64,000 nucleotides of DNA from Trileptium ribeirensis (GCA_030248225.1 JASANE010025003.1:43447-107446), one strand, 5' to 3'; positions 23,971 to 35,209 are shown, counted from the first letter of the stretch. Made by a program: numbers and translations. The notes: generated from the letters alone by a model not told the origin.

Positions 23971-25044
23971 ACGTGCATCAGGGAATAACCAGAACCCAAA
24001 TTTACCGGAACAGGAACCGTGCATTTAAACCGGATCCGGAGCCTGGTCTTCGAAACTTATATATAATAAAACAGATGAAGGAAGAAATGAACGTATCGTG
24101 GAATCAAAATGTATTGAAAATAACTTTTACATTAAACTTAATGTATTGCAATGGCATTATTGCCTTTCTGAAACTTTAGAGAGACTGAGGAAGGCTAATA
24201 ATGGTTATTTATTGATCGATATGTCGGTTTTTGGACACCCAGAGCAAAAAATGCCTTCATTTTTTATACTGTATACACTCTTGTGTATACTGAGTCAAAT
24301 TGAATGTGCTTGTAACTAAATATGCTTGCATAAAGCGTAGAATAAACACTTTCGCTATGTCTGCAATCGCCTCCCTTTACTACACATACGTTTGTTATAT
24401 GTTGTTCCCTAGAAAACCTGAAATTATTGGTATATATGGATCTATGACAAAATAATAGAAGATAATTTTCTGATCAGTCGTCAGGAACTGTTTAGGCTAG
24501 CGTTGTGCATACAGTGCCCGTCAGTTAGATGATAACTTTCTAATCAGAATGTTACACATGAGACAAACTGCGATACTGCCAGCACGGTTTCAATAAATAC
24601 AGGTCATTGCCAAGAAAGCCATTTCTGGCTGTGTTGCAGATAACGTTACTTTACGCTAATGTAGACTGATTTACAAAGTTTACTGACTGGTGCTTGACGC
24701 AATTTATGTTAGGCAAGCTGCTACAAGCATCGACCTGGCTTTGTTTTGCTAATAAACTCCCGCAGGTTAAGATGACAAATTCCTACCAAAATTATTTGCC
24801 TTACTTACGTTATGCAAGGCAAATTGCTGAGTTAATCTTTTGTTTTGCATGTTTGTACTCGAACTTAATCATTGTGTATATATATTACATATGTTTGGAC
24901 CACAGATGAAGCAAAAACGTGGAAAATTTCGAAAAAACTTTAAACCGGAATTCCGGTTCCGGTATGGTTTTCCCCTTTACCGGAACTGCAACCGGAACAC
25001 GATTTTCGCCGGAACCGGAATTCCGGTTACTCCCTGACGTGCAT
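23971..25044 (-). mobile_element. hAT-type non-autonomous element, copy 2, with 8 bp target duplication
   Basis: The element spans 23979-25036 (1058 bp). Its ends read CAGGGAATAACC at the left and, as complement, CAGGGAGTAACCGGAATTCC at the right. Perfect 8 bp direct repeats ACGTGCAT flank it at 23971-23978 and 25037-25044. An 8 bp duplication plus CAGGG ends is diagnostic of the hAT superfamily. Orientation is opposite to copy 1. The interior carries only short frames of 65-73 codons, none transposase-like, so it must have been moved by an enzyme encoded elsewhere. Confidence 0.9.
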
Positions 25045-25751
25045 ATATATGTACCTGTAAATTCTCAGTCCATGCTCAACGGTTAATTTTCTTGAATTTA
25101 GCTGTTTTCATCATTTACACTTACGAACCATAAGAGTATGCAGTACAGACATCCTAACTGCTCTCGGAGGTCCCGGTAAAAGTAAGTCGGGACAGATTTC
25201 TTGTTCCCTACAATGTCCTTAAAATTGTCGTTTCTTAACAGATTTTGTCACTAAATTTTGCTACCTTTCCAAACGTAGGTAACGTAATATTTTATTGTTA
25301 TCGGAAAGTTTTGTACGATTTGACACAAATTTATATAACTACTGGATCGAGTGTAAACCAAGAGAAAAAATTATAAAAAGTCAATATATGTCAAATTTTG
25401 AAGTTTCCCAATGACTCAGAGCATTTTATAACTCAATGGGATTACTTTCCGAATGTTCCTAATTGAAACGCGGTGTCTCGCACGTTAGAAAAAGTCTTAC
25501 TTCCTGTATCTAGTTCGTCCGTGTTTCAACAGTTTTGCTTCTGATTTCCCCTGTTCAAAAGAAATGTGTATTTAAAGAAAGAAAATGACTTGGAATTAAT
25601 ATCACAGAAGAAGGTGTTGCAGTCAACTTTGTTAGCACAAATTTTCCACAATTCTTGACCCAAAAACAAAATACAAATATAAAGCCTATTCCATTGTCTA
25701 ACAAAAATATCGATCATAAATTTTAAACTCAATTATCTAGAAACTAAATTA
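25045..25751. other. No recognisable feature; no 5' LTR seen
   Basis: This stretch precedes the Ty3/gypsy remnant. I compared it by eye with sequence after 29.95 kb and found no direct repeat, so a 5' LTR is either absent or too diverged to see. Confidence 0.35.
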
Positions 25752-26613
25752 ATGCAAATAGAAACTAAAATATTTGCGTCAGCGTGGCTTGAACAGTGCG
25801 CAAACAGGCAGCGACCTCTGCAAGCCGTTCAACAACTTCTAAAAATTGACCCGACTATAACACTTAGAACATTCTTGCAACGTGACAATATCTTTGCAGA
25901 AATTTGTAGAGAGGCCATACTTATTTATGACTGTTTTACTGTAAATGTAACTAGAATCTACTGGAACCATAAAATTAATAACACATGTTAAGAATACATT
26001 CCAGATGATTTAACAATCAAATTTGGTTCTTATTACAAGGAACAAGAGACTTGGTGTAAATGTCAGACTGAGTAACATATGCACAACTATGACCAAGCAT
26101 ACACAAAGTTGATAAAACATGGATCACGCGTAATAACTTGGCAACCGTTTACTTTTAACACACTAGAACTAATATCAGTTCTTAAGCCAGCATACCTAAA
26201 TTACTGTATCAGGCAGACGCAGCGGATAAACGATCTCGCATAGCAATAGCGTGAATAGATCGTTTAATTAATTATACCACCGCTTTATCTTGCGATCCTG
26301 ATATAGTTTACAACGTTGTTCAAGGTGCAGGTGAAGGAGAAGGAAACATAATAGACGGGTATGAATCTACGATTGGAGTATATCGCATACACTTCGACGT
26401 TACAACAACCGCAACAAAAGACAAAACACTCTTCGACAAACTACTCAAGAAATACATATTGAGGAAACTTCTCAACTAAAACTGCGTCGAAAGCTAAATC
26501 AAAATACAGAAAATTTGACTCCTGATGAACAATTAGAAATGGATACATTGCCGCCAAAGCCAATCGGTGGTCTTGATACAGGTACATTCGTAATTCCTGT
26601 ATCCTTATTTTAA
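25752..26613 (+). pseudogene. Probable Gag / N-terminal Pol remnant of Ty3/gypsy element
   Basis: A 79-codon frame at 25752-25991 and shorter frames up to 26613 lie directly upstream of a protease motif and share the base composition of the pol region. A helical phrase (TLRTFLQRDNIFAEICREA) could belong to a capsid, but I see no major homology signature and no CCHC zinc knuckle. Frames are broken by many stops. The assignment rests on position only. Confidence 0.35.
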
Positions 26614-27185
26614 ATGGATACTTGGGCACTTTGGGACACTGGTTCTAGTCATACTATAATATCATGCAGTACTTTTGCTAAATTAAAAAGACCAGACTAC
26701 ATTAGCGGCCATTCCAGCGAAATCACTTACAGGAGAGGATTTAAAATTTCACGGCAAAATTCTGATACACATAAAAATAGGTACTAAGACTTTTGTACAT
26801 GTGTTCCCCATAGCAGAAGATTCTTGTTGTTAGTATGATTGTATACTTGGTGTTGACTTTCGAAAACGACTAGGAAAAGTCACTTTTGATTTTCAAAATT
26901 ATGAGTTGTAATTACCAGATACTAAAGTGAATATCGGAAAGACGGTTAGCCCGTATACTGTAACAGCTACTGAAACAGTAGTTATACCTCCACAATCTGA
27001 ACTGCACTTACCGCGATGTCGCATAAATTTAATACAGACTAAAACAGTTATCTTACTACCTCAATTTGAAAAGTTCGCCAAACAATCATTCGAAACATGT
27101 TCAACTGTAACATCAGCTAAAGACGATGCGTTTGTTTTAAGCAACGCAAAACCTTATCGAACCGTACTGTATAAAAACACTCATT
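26614..27185 (+). pseudogene. Retroviral-type aspartic protease remnant and linker (Ty3/gypsy)
   Basis: At 26614 the frame reads MDTWALWDTGSSHTIIS. The WDTGSS box is the catalytic aspartate motif of retropepsins, which act as dimers to cut the Gag-Pol polyprotein. The rest of the domain is broken by stops near 26790 and 26835, though a 'CVHVFPIAED'-like and an 'LGVDFRKRLGKVTFDF'-like stretch can be followed through frame changes. A 90-codon frame at 26927-27199 covers the linker to RT (ETVVIPPQSELHLP, the usual conserved strand before RT). The protein is not functional. Confidence 0.7.
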
Positions 27186-27191
27186 TAGCAG

Positions 27192-28057
27192 ATGAATAAA
27201 TATGATTTGAGACTAATGAACATCTTTCTTTTAGTCATGACTTTGCTGCTATTATCAAAGGCAATCAAACAAATCAGAGAGCTTAGAACTACTGATGTTC
27301 TAAATTTTAAAACACAAATGGAAAGTATGGTGTCCTTGGTCAGGTCCAGTAGTTCTTTTTCCAAAAAAGACGGAACTACGATATTCTGCATAGACTTTAG
27401 AGCATTAAATAAGATCACAAAGAAAGACATCTATCCACTGCCTAATTGTAATGACTTATTTGATGTGTTAGGAAAGGTTAACTTCTTCACTTCGTTAGAT
27501 CTAATGAGTGGTTACTGGCAAGTAGCTACGAAGGATGAGGACAGAGAAAAGACAGCATTTGTCACATACTCTAGTCTATACGAGTGGTAAGTTATGCCAT
27601 TTGGACTATGCAATGCACCTGCAAGTTATCAAAGAGTCAAGAAAAAAGTTCTTCGAGGCTTGACTAGAAATTTTTGTGTATGTTTGACGACATAATAAAC
27701 TTCTCGGAGACGTTTTCGGATCACCTTAAACATATATAGGAAGTACTTATTCGACTACGAATGCACAATTTAAAATCGAAAATTACCAAATGCGATTTTG
27801 TTAAACACGAAGTATCGTTTCTAGGTCATATTGTAAGCAAAAATGGACTTCAGGTTGACCCTAAAAAGGTTAAAGCTGTGCAATCGTACACTACATCAAG
27901 TAATACCACAGAACATAAACGTTTCCTAGGCATGACTAGCTACTGTAGGCGATTCGTTCCACGCTATGAAACGATTGCTGAACCAGTATATAAGATTTTA
28001 CGTAGACATAAAAGTTCATTTGGACAACTTCTTGTGTCGAAGCTTGTGAACAATTAA
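27192..28057 (+). pseudogene. Ty3/gypsy reverse transcriptase, broken
   Basis: The polymerase domain of the element that copies its RNA to DNA. In the 27192-27590 frame I see FPKKDG after a frame slip, then FCIDFRALNKITKKDIYPLP and FFTSLDLMSGYWQV with the first catalytic Asp. A stop at 27588 precedes MPFGLCNAPASYQR (about 27595-27635). The region expected to hold the YxDD active site (about 27675-27690) is out of frame by one base. The frame at 27761-28057 holds the downstream part, with FLGHIVSKNGLQVDP and FLGMTSYCRRFVP. Motif order and spacing are those of Ty3/gypsy RT. There are at least three disabling lesions. Confidence 0.9.
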
Positions 28058-28089
28058 AATCATGCTTAACTAGAGCACCTGTACTTATT

Positions 28090-28500
28090 TTTCCATATTT
28101 TACAAAGAATTCTATCTGCGTACTGACGCTAGTGGGGCAGGAATAGGTGCAGTATTAAGCCAAAGACAAGACACTAACTTAAGAGCAATCGCATACACCA
28201 GTCGTTCTTTACAAAAGCCGAAACTCAATTATCAAGTTGTTGAAAACGAAGCACTTGCCATTGTATGGGCAGTTCAATACTTTAGCGCTTACTTATACTT
28301 GAAACCATTCACTGTCATCACAGACCACATACCTCTTAAATGGTTACTAGAGCATCAACATACTTCACCGAGATTAACATGTTGGGGCTTAAAATTACTA
28401 AAGTATGATCTAACTATAGATTACATTCGTGGTAAGCAGAACTGCGCTGCAGATGCATTATCTCACGCACCACTTTCGCTGCAATTCGGACAACGTCGAA
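28090..28500 (+). pseudogene. Ty3/gypsy RNase H domain
   Basis: RNase H removes the RNA strand during reverse transcription. The reading passes through RTDASGAGIGAVLSQ (first Asp), YTSRSLQKPKLNYQVVENEA (with the catalytic Glu in the following helix), FTVITDHIPLKWLLEHQ (Asp) and ADALSHA (final Asp). These four blocks are in order over about 125 residues and mostly in one frame (28299-28529 for the second half). A frame change separates it from the RT end near 28060-28100. It is better preserved than the RT. Confidence 0.88.
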
Positions 28501-28504
28501 TTCT

Positions 28505-29945
28505 ATGCAACGTAACTATAATTCTATAAACCACAACTTATACCTTGCCGCAGAGGAAAAGTTAGATTTAAATAAAGTCAAGCAATTACAAATTGAAGAT
28601 CGAGAAATTAAATCGTTAATTGAAAGCTTAGCAAACAACATTTTTGTCGAAATCACTAAAAACTATAAACTCATCAGCGGAATATTATATAAATTGCATA
28701 GAGGAAAACTTTTGCTCGAGATGAAATCAGTACTACGTCCAGAAATTATCCAAATCCATCATGACGACATCTTTGGTGGTCATTTAGGTGTGCGTAAAAC
28801 TTTAACAAAATTGTAGCACATTGCTATTGGCTTTAGATAAATAGTGAGGTCTCTGACTGCCTGAAACGATGTCTTTCTTGTCAAACTAAAAAGAGCGAAG
28901 CAAGTACAAGTAAAGTACCATTACAATCCCTTGAGGTAACAAAATCGTTTAACAGAATTGCGATAGACCGTTTAGGTCCACTTCCCAGGACAAAGCACGG
29001 GCAGAAATACATAGTGGTTATCAGCGAATACCTCACTAAGTTGGTCGAAGCTTACCCAACTAGTGATATAACTGTTGAGACCATTTCTAGACTTATGGTT
29101 GAAAAATTCATGTCTGTTCATGGGACACCCAAGCACTTACTAAACGACCGAGTTACTATTTTCTTAGCGATGTGGTTAAACAAATTTGTATCTTGCTAAA
29201 CAGACGCAAGTCAACACAACATCCTTCAAGCCTAAGTGTGAAGGGTCAGTGGAAAAATTAATCACACGGTGTCAAACATGTTGTCTATGCATACTAATAC
29301 ACAACAAAATGACTGGGATGAATATCTTTCATTTGTACTTTTTGCATACAGGACTAGCGTCCAGGAATCTACTAACCAAATCCCCTTTTACTTACTATTC
29401 GGGCCAGATCCGTACGTACCGTCTGACGTCGCACTATTTCCTAACACTAAAATAACTGATAATAAGCAGAACTATGCAAGTGAAGTAATTAAAAAAGTAT
29501 CTTTTGCTTGGAAAAATGCACTAAAATCAGTTAAGTCACAAACAAAGCAGAACTCTTACTACGATCGCAATACTAAACACCACACTTTTACTATTAGAGA
29601 TCGAGTTCTACTTTTCAGACTAAAAAGAACTAAAGGCCTAACTACAAAATTGGGACACCCGTGGAGAGTAGCCTATAGAATTCTAGATGTAAATCAACCA
29701 TAGCTCTGATTCGACCATGCGAATTATCAGATAAACCTAGTTACCGAGTCAATGTCACGCACATGAAGCGCTTTTATGGCCCTTATGTTCCACGCTCAAA
29801 ATTAGCACCTCCAGGTACTTCTAAGACTAACGATGTTGCTCGCGTACGTGTTCCAGTTTATGAGAACGTTACAACTCGCATAGAAGCTCCTACGTTAAAA
29901 ACTAATGGTCCAGGTCGGTATCACCTCAGGCCTTGTCGCAACTAG
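28505..29945 (+). pseudogene. Ty3/gypsy integrase, broken
   Basis: Integrase joins the DNA copy to the chromosome. The N-terminal HHCC zinc-binding part is visible as IHHDDIFGGHLGVRKT (about 28755-28800) and CLSCQTKK (about 28875). The core shows GPLPRTKHGQKYIVVISEY (about 28972-29030), a second-Asp region now reading HGTPKHLLNDRVTIF with the usual D-x-G box damaged, and CEGSVEKL with the catalytic Glu position in a shifted frame (about 29238). The frame 29269-29703 holds the rest of the core and C-terminal domain (WDEYLSFVLFAYRTS, FGPDPYVP, HPWRVAYRILDV). The 29763-29945 frame holds the tail. No chromodomain is obvious. Several stops and frameshifts break it. Confidence 0.88.
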
Positions 29946-30229
29946 AGCTAAACACTAACATGAACACGCAACTAGAACCCTAATGAATTTATTTAATCTT
30001 TTTTGTACTATTATTATATTACTTTCGGGTTCTATATATTCTATCTTACCTAATTTCAGATAAAATTAAGGGTGCATTTAATTTATTGTTTTATTTATTT
30101 ATTAATTTACGTATTATTTAAATTTATTGTTTTGGGGGTCACTCGAATCTAGGTCTCTTTCATCTACTCTTCAATCTGTCTTGCATTTGAATTATCAAAA
30201 CATCGGGAAATCTGATGTCATGGCTACTA

Positions 30230-31273
30230 AGCCGAAACCATAGAGCTTTCGCATGCGGCCTGAACGTCTACCACAGTCTATAAGGTCTCGCTATGATCAT
30301 GGAGAAACGTGCATTACGTTTGAGAACTTCTATCGCTATGTTGAATATGACTGTAGCGTAAGAGCCATGTTCAACATGTCTGATATCATTCTGATTCAAC
30401 AGCGTTTCTTCACACAACTTGCATCACCACTTGACTTGCTACCATCTGAACACGACTTGCAGCAGTATAACTGTTCGGTTGCATTCGCTCACAAAATTTT
30501 GCACTTTCTGTTTGTCTTGATCGACATTAATCAACCAGAGTAAGGCCAGATCTATCGCCCACTACTCAAATTTATCGCCACGTTGACTCGTCAGCAGTTC
30601 AAAATATACTTCTAACTTACGGACAGAAAAAGAACTTTAGTGGTTCGTACTGGTCATTGTTCTTAAGGCATCTCGAACAAAGCAGCTACAGTCTCTCTAG
30701 CAATAACTCTTCACGATCTTCATTAATTGCATACAATAAGCAAATGCTGTTGACCTCTCAGACATTGCGCGCTCCGTCGACTGAAAGTGACGAGCCAATG
30801 CCATCGACTTCGAAGGGAGATGATAAGATATCTGTGAGTGACTTGACTCCACCAAACATCTAACTTACCGATGGGGATGAGATATCAGAAAGAATGTCAA
30901 TGTCAGAGAAAATGTCGGAGCTATCTGATCCAACTTCATCGCAGTCGTTTCTTCAATGGCAAAATGAACTAGCTGAATTCAAAATCAAGCATGACAATCT
31001 TGAGCAGAAATTCGGTGAAGAAATGCTTTTGCCTCGGTCTAAAATAGATCATCTGATAGGCAAATTCGAACAGTTTCTATCGAATTTCAATGAGTTCGGC
31101 GAGCAACTATGAAAAAATCAAGCTGAGTGGACTACTAACTCACTGACTCAACTATGTTTGAACTGCATTCTGGAGTGCAAACTATCAGCGAATCTATTCA
31201 ACAGCTACGTCGCCAGATCTTTCCTATTTCTGCATTATCAATAGAGGAAATTGCAGAAACTCTGAACGACTAA
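30230..31273 (+). pseudogene. Extra reading frame downstream of pol, unknown function
   Basis: Three frames (30253-30543, 30657-30863, 30894-31112) plus a last piece (31153-31273) read as one decayed protein of roughly 340 residues. The N-terminal part is mixed and helical with Cys and Tyr residues (FENFYRYVEYDCSVRAMFNM). The middle is Ser-rich and acidic (ESDEPMPSTSKGDDKISVSD). The C-terminal part is a likely coiled coil (FLQWQNELAEFKIKHDNLEQ). There is no signal peptide, transmembrane segment or glycosylation-rich ectodomain, so it does not look like an envelope protein. It may be an accessory ORF of this element or a Gag of a second element. I do not recognise it. Confidence 0.5.
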
Positions 31274-32032
31274 TGGTCTGTCAGCTTAATAGTGTATACC
31301 TTCTGTTCCTGTTATTTAAACCTTATTACACATTATTAAAACTCTAGGTACCTTGTTGGAAATTTCTCATGTATGATTTGTCGGTTACTCAATATCCGGT
31401 ATATATCGTTTAACCTGCGGGTACGAATATATGTTTAAAGTATTACCAAAGATTCTCCTCATTATCATGGGACCTCCATATTACTAATTTCCAAACTGTT
31501 ACTACGGTTAATCATGGCTTTGCTCTTCAAGGGGGAACAAGTGAAACAAAGTGACAACAGTGACTCACATTATTAATAAAATTATTTTTATTAAAATATT
31601 AAAACAATTACCATTCTTCGAATAATGAATACCCATTGTACATGACTTCAAATTAGTTTATTTTAACATAAAACTGCAAGTGAGATAGAATGGCGGGATT
31701 TTCCGAGAATGTCAATTTTCGCAGTCTGAAAGCAAATGGAATTTGTTTCTGAAGTTCTTGGTAAACATATTTTTTGTTTTTAAGTTGTTCCAATATTTCG
31801 TTATATCGGTGTGCCTATCGGATTGATTTTCTACTTTCAGAGTGTGCGAGTAACTCCTTAGCCTCGGGACCCAAACTACTATATACTGCTTTATTTTTAC
31901 ATAAATAATATATTAATAACTATAGTTTTAATATTAAATTTATAAATTAACTAACTATATTTACTTAATAAATACATATACTTATACAAATATACTTATA
32001 CTAATATAATATACTTATATAATTCGTGTTGT
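31274..32032. other. No gene; possible 3' end of the Ty3/gypsy element
   Basis: A purine run 'aagggggaacaagtgaaa' at about 31529-31546 could be a polypurine tract, but no LTR can be paired with it. The rest is AT-rich, with tandem 'atacttatac' words at about 31975-32020. Confidence 0.3.
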
Positions 32033-32106
32033 AGCGGGGCAAGATTTCTATCGGGGCTAGCCCACCGGAGCCAGGACCGGGGTTAAGCTTGCCCCGGCCG
32101 GGGCCA
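32033..32106. repeat. GC-rich palindromic block, partner at 34831-34950
   Basis: The phrases 'ccggggttaagcttgccccggcc' type (palindromic around AAGCTT) and 'cggggctagcccaccgg' stand out from AT-rich surroundings. The complement of 34915-34940 gives 'accggggttttgccccggcc', so the two blocks may be opposite ends of one element. Confidence 0.4.
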
Positions 32107-32148
32107 ATGCAAAAGTACTGTGTGTTCGGTTTTTCAGCGCATATATAG

Positions 32149-32852
32149 TGTAATCCACGTGACGCTGCTACGCTGCTGCATTACGCACGTCCACAAACGT
32201 AATGCCCATACGACCCCGGCTATCTTTACTTCAAGGGCGGGACCCATTGGGTTCAAATTCTCAATTTTTCTTTTTCAATTCGGGTCAGGCCCAAGAATTT
32301 ACGGAACTTAGCAAGCCGCAGGAGCGCTTCACAGGATGTGTTCTGACCCTGCCGGACGGGTTGCGCACGTAGTCTACGAGGTACTACCTTTGAGGCCCCC
32401 AGGGAGGTCGGATCCGACACCTACTCACAGGCCAAAGAGACCATACCGCTATTCCCTATCCACGTTTAACCCGGGAAGTGAATTGAGACGGGATTTTGGA
32501 GTGGATTACTTTTCCTATTTTCCTAAACGGTTAACTTATTTAGCCAGTGGCCCCACCAGGGTCCGACAAATCCCTAGACGTTTAATCCCTCGGATTCGCG
32601 CGTGTAAATTTCTATACTGAGTGCTCAGCGTGAGTTTCAAAATTTTTCCTTATTAGTCGCATGAGTCGTACTTGTACAATAACATGAATCGGCGAGTCAC
32701 GCTAAGGTTTGCTTCTTCAATGCGCGTGTCAAACCTGACCGTGGGTCGTCGATTGGGGGGACGGATTTCAAACCCCTTTTGAATGAATACCTATCGCTAC
32801 TAAGGGTCAGCAAAACACTTGTACACGTTGGGTTTTGATTGAGCATTTACTG
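32149..32852 (+). mobile_element. LTR-like sequence, family X copy 2
   Basis: It starts TGTAATCCACGTGACGCTGC and runs through 'gcccatacgaccccggctat', 'caagccgcaggagcg', 'agaccataccgctattccct', 'gcgagtcacgc', 'cgtgggtcgtcgat', 'ggatttcaaacccc' and 'gggttttgattgagca'. These landmarks occur in the same order in the complement of 51228-51884. A short internal duplication 'acgctgctacgctgctgc' lies at the start. The right end meets the minus-strand RT fragment, so a little may be missing. Confidence 0.55.
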
Positions 32853-32869
32853 ACGAGTCACAATTAGGG

Positions 32870-33520
32870 TATAGACATAAACATATTGTACGGGCGAATA
32901 CAACAGGTGGAATGTCACTGGTAAGGTACGATAGTTTTGTAGATCATTTTTATGAGCGATACTAGCTTCATTGGCATCCTGCCTGCTGCAATAATATCGT
33001 ATAGGGATGGACGATGAATCAGAGTCAAATGCCGCTTTAAAGTTAACAAAGGCAACAGCAGTAGGTCTTTGATACTCATGTCGTGTTTGGAGCAATGTGC
33101 GCAAAACAAAAATTTGATCCACAGTTGAGCGGCCGGCGCGAAAACCACATTGCTCTTCGCACGTAAATTTTTCTCGATGACCAATGAAGCGATTAGCAAT
33201 TATTGCTTCCAGTAGTTTAAAGCCAATGTTGAGCAGAGATATTCCTCTATAGTTGGCACAGCACGATCGATTCCCTTTTTTGTAGAATGGAAGAACAATT
33301 GCGGTTCTCCAGCTTTCGGGAATTTTTTCTTGTTTCCAAATACGGCTGTAAAACTGTGTCAAACTTTTTACGGCACTTGGAGTTAGATATTTGAATGCTT
33401 CCGGCTGTATACCATCTTCTCTTGCGCTCTACCACATCGCAGACCTTTAATAGCCTTTTCTACTTCACGAATGGACGGTGGTTCATTTGAATAATCTGAA
33501 TCATAGTCCTTTGAAATTGA
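32870..33520 (-). pseudogene. Non-LTR reverse transcriptase fragment (RTE/CR1-like)
   Basis: The frame 33362-32847 encodes the finger and palm part of a LINE RT: IPESWRTAIVLPFYKKGNRS, NYRGISLLNIGFKLLEAI, EEQCGFRAGRSTVDQIFVLR and AVAFVNFKAAFDS. The first catalytic Asp, normally in FxDFxxAFD, is Asn (residue 107 of that frame). After FDS a frameshift moves the reading to another minus-strand frame, PSLYDIIAAGRMPMKLVSLI, and homology ends near 32930 before the YxDD box. Upstream (33480-33520) a degenerate GLRCGRA-type stretch is visible, and then the TA microsatellite. The endonuclease and RT C-terminus are absent. Confidence 0.85.
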
Positions 33521-33583
33521 GATCGGTGGATAAAATTGGTGCTGCCGGTGGGTCATTGTTAAGCAACTTGTAGAATATAGGTA

Positions 33584-33595
33584 GTATATATATAT

Positions 33596-33666
<71 letters not shown>
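33584..33666. repeat. (TA)n microsatellite with (CA)n patch
   Basis: The run is about 80 bases of alternating TA, with 'cacacacaca' at 33596-33605. It interrupts the RT fragment on its 5' side. Confidence 0.95.
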
Positions 33667-33669
<3 letters not shown>

Positions 33670-33765
33670 GATTTAAGTATACCAACGAGCCTTGATGGCC
33701 CTACAATCAATAATTATCTAACCATATATACGGTAACATATTTCGATGATTCTTCATCCCTAAGA

Positions 33766-34334
33766 TGTTCATAACGATATCCCTTTTGATCGCGAAAAAC
33801 TGCCGGCGGTGCGTGCCGAACTGTGACGAAAACCTTTGTTTCGTAGCGAGGTTAATGGACGTAACGATTCATGATTTGTACTATATACGGTTCACAAATA
33901 GGGTGACGGCAAAGCTTTACGGTCGGTCCGTATATACAGGGAAAATCGACTTATATTTTTACTTGCGCACAGAGGTTATCTATTGATTCTAATCCCATTT
34001 ACGTACGGATTCCGGTGCTACAGTGGGTTTCGTACTCGATCGGGTTCTTTCCATGAGGTGTTCTATGTTGGGGAACATTCGCAATTAAATTCGGAAATGT
34101 TGACCATTATGCTATGGCCATGATTATTAGGGAATTCGCCAAAATGTTGGCCATTACACTGTGGACAGAATTATTGGTATTCGGTAAAATGTTGGCCATT
34201 ACACTGTGGCCAGGATTATTGTAAATGTTGGCCATTAGAGTGTGGCCAGAATTATTGGGGAATTTGTAAAAGGTTGCCATTAGGCAGTGGTCCAGATTAA
34301 TCCACCTCGTAACGATCCGTATGGATCTGTTACA
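33766..34334 (+). mobile_element. LTR-like sequence, family Y copy 1, with internal minisatellite
   Basis: It begins TGTTCATAACGATATCC and ends GGATCTGTTACA, so it has TG...CA ends. The complement of 42708-43112 begins TGTTCC, shares 'tttgatc.c.aaaaac' and 'cggcggtgc', and ends 'ctcgtaacgatcc' and 'tatggatctgttaca'. The copy here is 569 bp against 405 bp, largely because 34097-34303 holds five tandem units of 33-47 bp, each with 'atgttggccattacactgtggccagaattatt'-type sequence, where the other copy has one. Confidence 0.6.
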
Positions 34335-34830
34335 ATAGCATATATGATTTTTAAAACTACAGTGATTTCGATAACTATATATACAGGGTTATTAAATTTC
34401 GGCTCCGACTAATCGGATATTTCGCTGACCCTTAACGCTGCTATTGTTTTAGTTGAAGAGAAATTGAATGTATAATCAAACTGGAATAACAAATTTCACT
34501 GCCACCATTTTGTATTATAGCTCAAGTTCAAACCATATGACGCAGAATAAAACATCCCTGATCAAAAATATTTTTGTCGAAAGAAAAACCATATCCACAT
34601 TTTGTATGTATACGTATAATAGTTGAAATATCCAAAACTCAACACAAATCGTTTTAACGCTTTGGTTTATTAGTTTAATAAACTGTATGTCGTGAGTTAA
34701 AGTTCACAGTTTCAGGAAGGTGATGTGGAATTTGCGCCTGTCCTAATTATTAGCAAACGTTACATCTTCAGCTAACGCTCCAGATTGTTTATCTGTTCTA
34801 CTTATTTGGTACCAAAAATATTTCTTCTGA
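34335..34830. other. No recognisable feature
   Basis: I see no long frame and no repeat partner here. Confidence 0.4.
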
Positions 34831-34950
34831 AAAAGTAGCCCCGGCTCCGCACCTAAATTTTACTTTACCGGGGCCAGGGCTTCGACGTTGCAAGACCCGT
34901 GGCTAAGTTTGTTGTCCTGGGCCGGGGCAAAACCCCGGTACATCCCTAAA
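34831..34950. repeat. GC-rich palindromic block, possible hAT-type terminus
   Basis: The block carries 'gccccggctccgcacc', 'accggggccagggc' and 'gccggggcaaaaccccggta' and ends 'gtacatccct'. The complement of the right end reads AGGGATGTACCGGGGTTTTG, which has the AGGG start and palindromic layout of the hAT-type family at 20544. The AT-rich flank and poly-C run at 35090-35106 follow. Confidence 0.35.
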
Positions 34951-35103
34951 TATAATTATATTAATATAATTTATACAGACACACTCACTCATGAGGAGGG
35001 GCTCATGAATTTGGCTAAAAAACAACTAATTTTCTCGAATTTCTATACTGGGCTCAAGCCGGACATGGGGGGATTTGGAAAGTGGGAGCCCCCCCTCCCC
35101 CCC

Positions 35104-35176
35104 CCCACTGTGGACAGACCAGTATACTATGGTACGGATTAATCTACGACCTAACGATCCAGAATAGATCTGTTAT
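35104..35176 (+). repeat. Partial 3' end of LTR-like family Y
   Basis: The sequence 'cactgtggacaga', then 'ggattaatctacgacctaacgatccagaatagatctgtta', matches the last 70 bases of the copies at 33766-34334 and 42708-43112. The upstream part is missing. Confidence 0.55.
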
Positions 35177-35209
35177 AAGCATTTTGGTAGTTACAATGTG
35201 CTCTACATA

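Noticed and set aside
25045..32032. Paired LTRs for the Ty3/gypsy element
   Set aside because: No direct repeat was found by eye between 25.0-25.75 kb and 29.95-32.0 kb. An alignment could still find highly diverged LTRs.
33383..33710. Minus-strand frames of about 70-100 codons rich in Ile-Tyr
   Set aside because: They are translations of the (TA)n microsatellite, not proteins.
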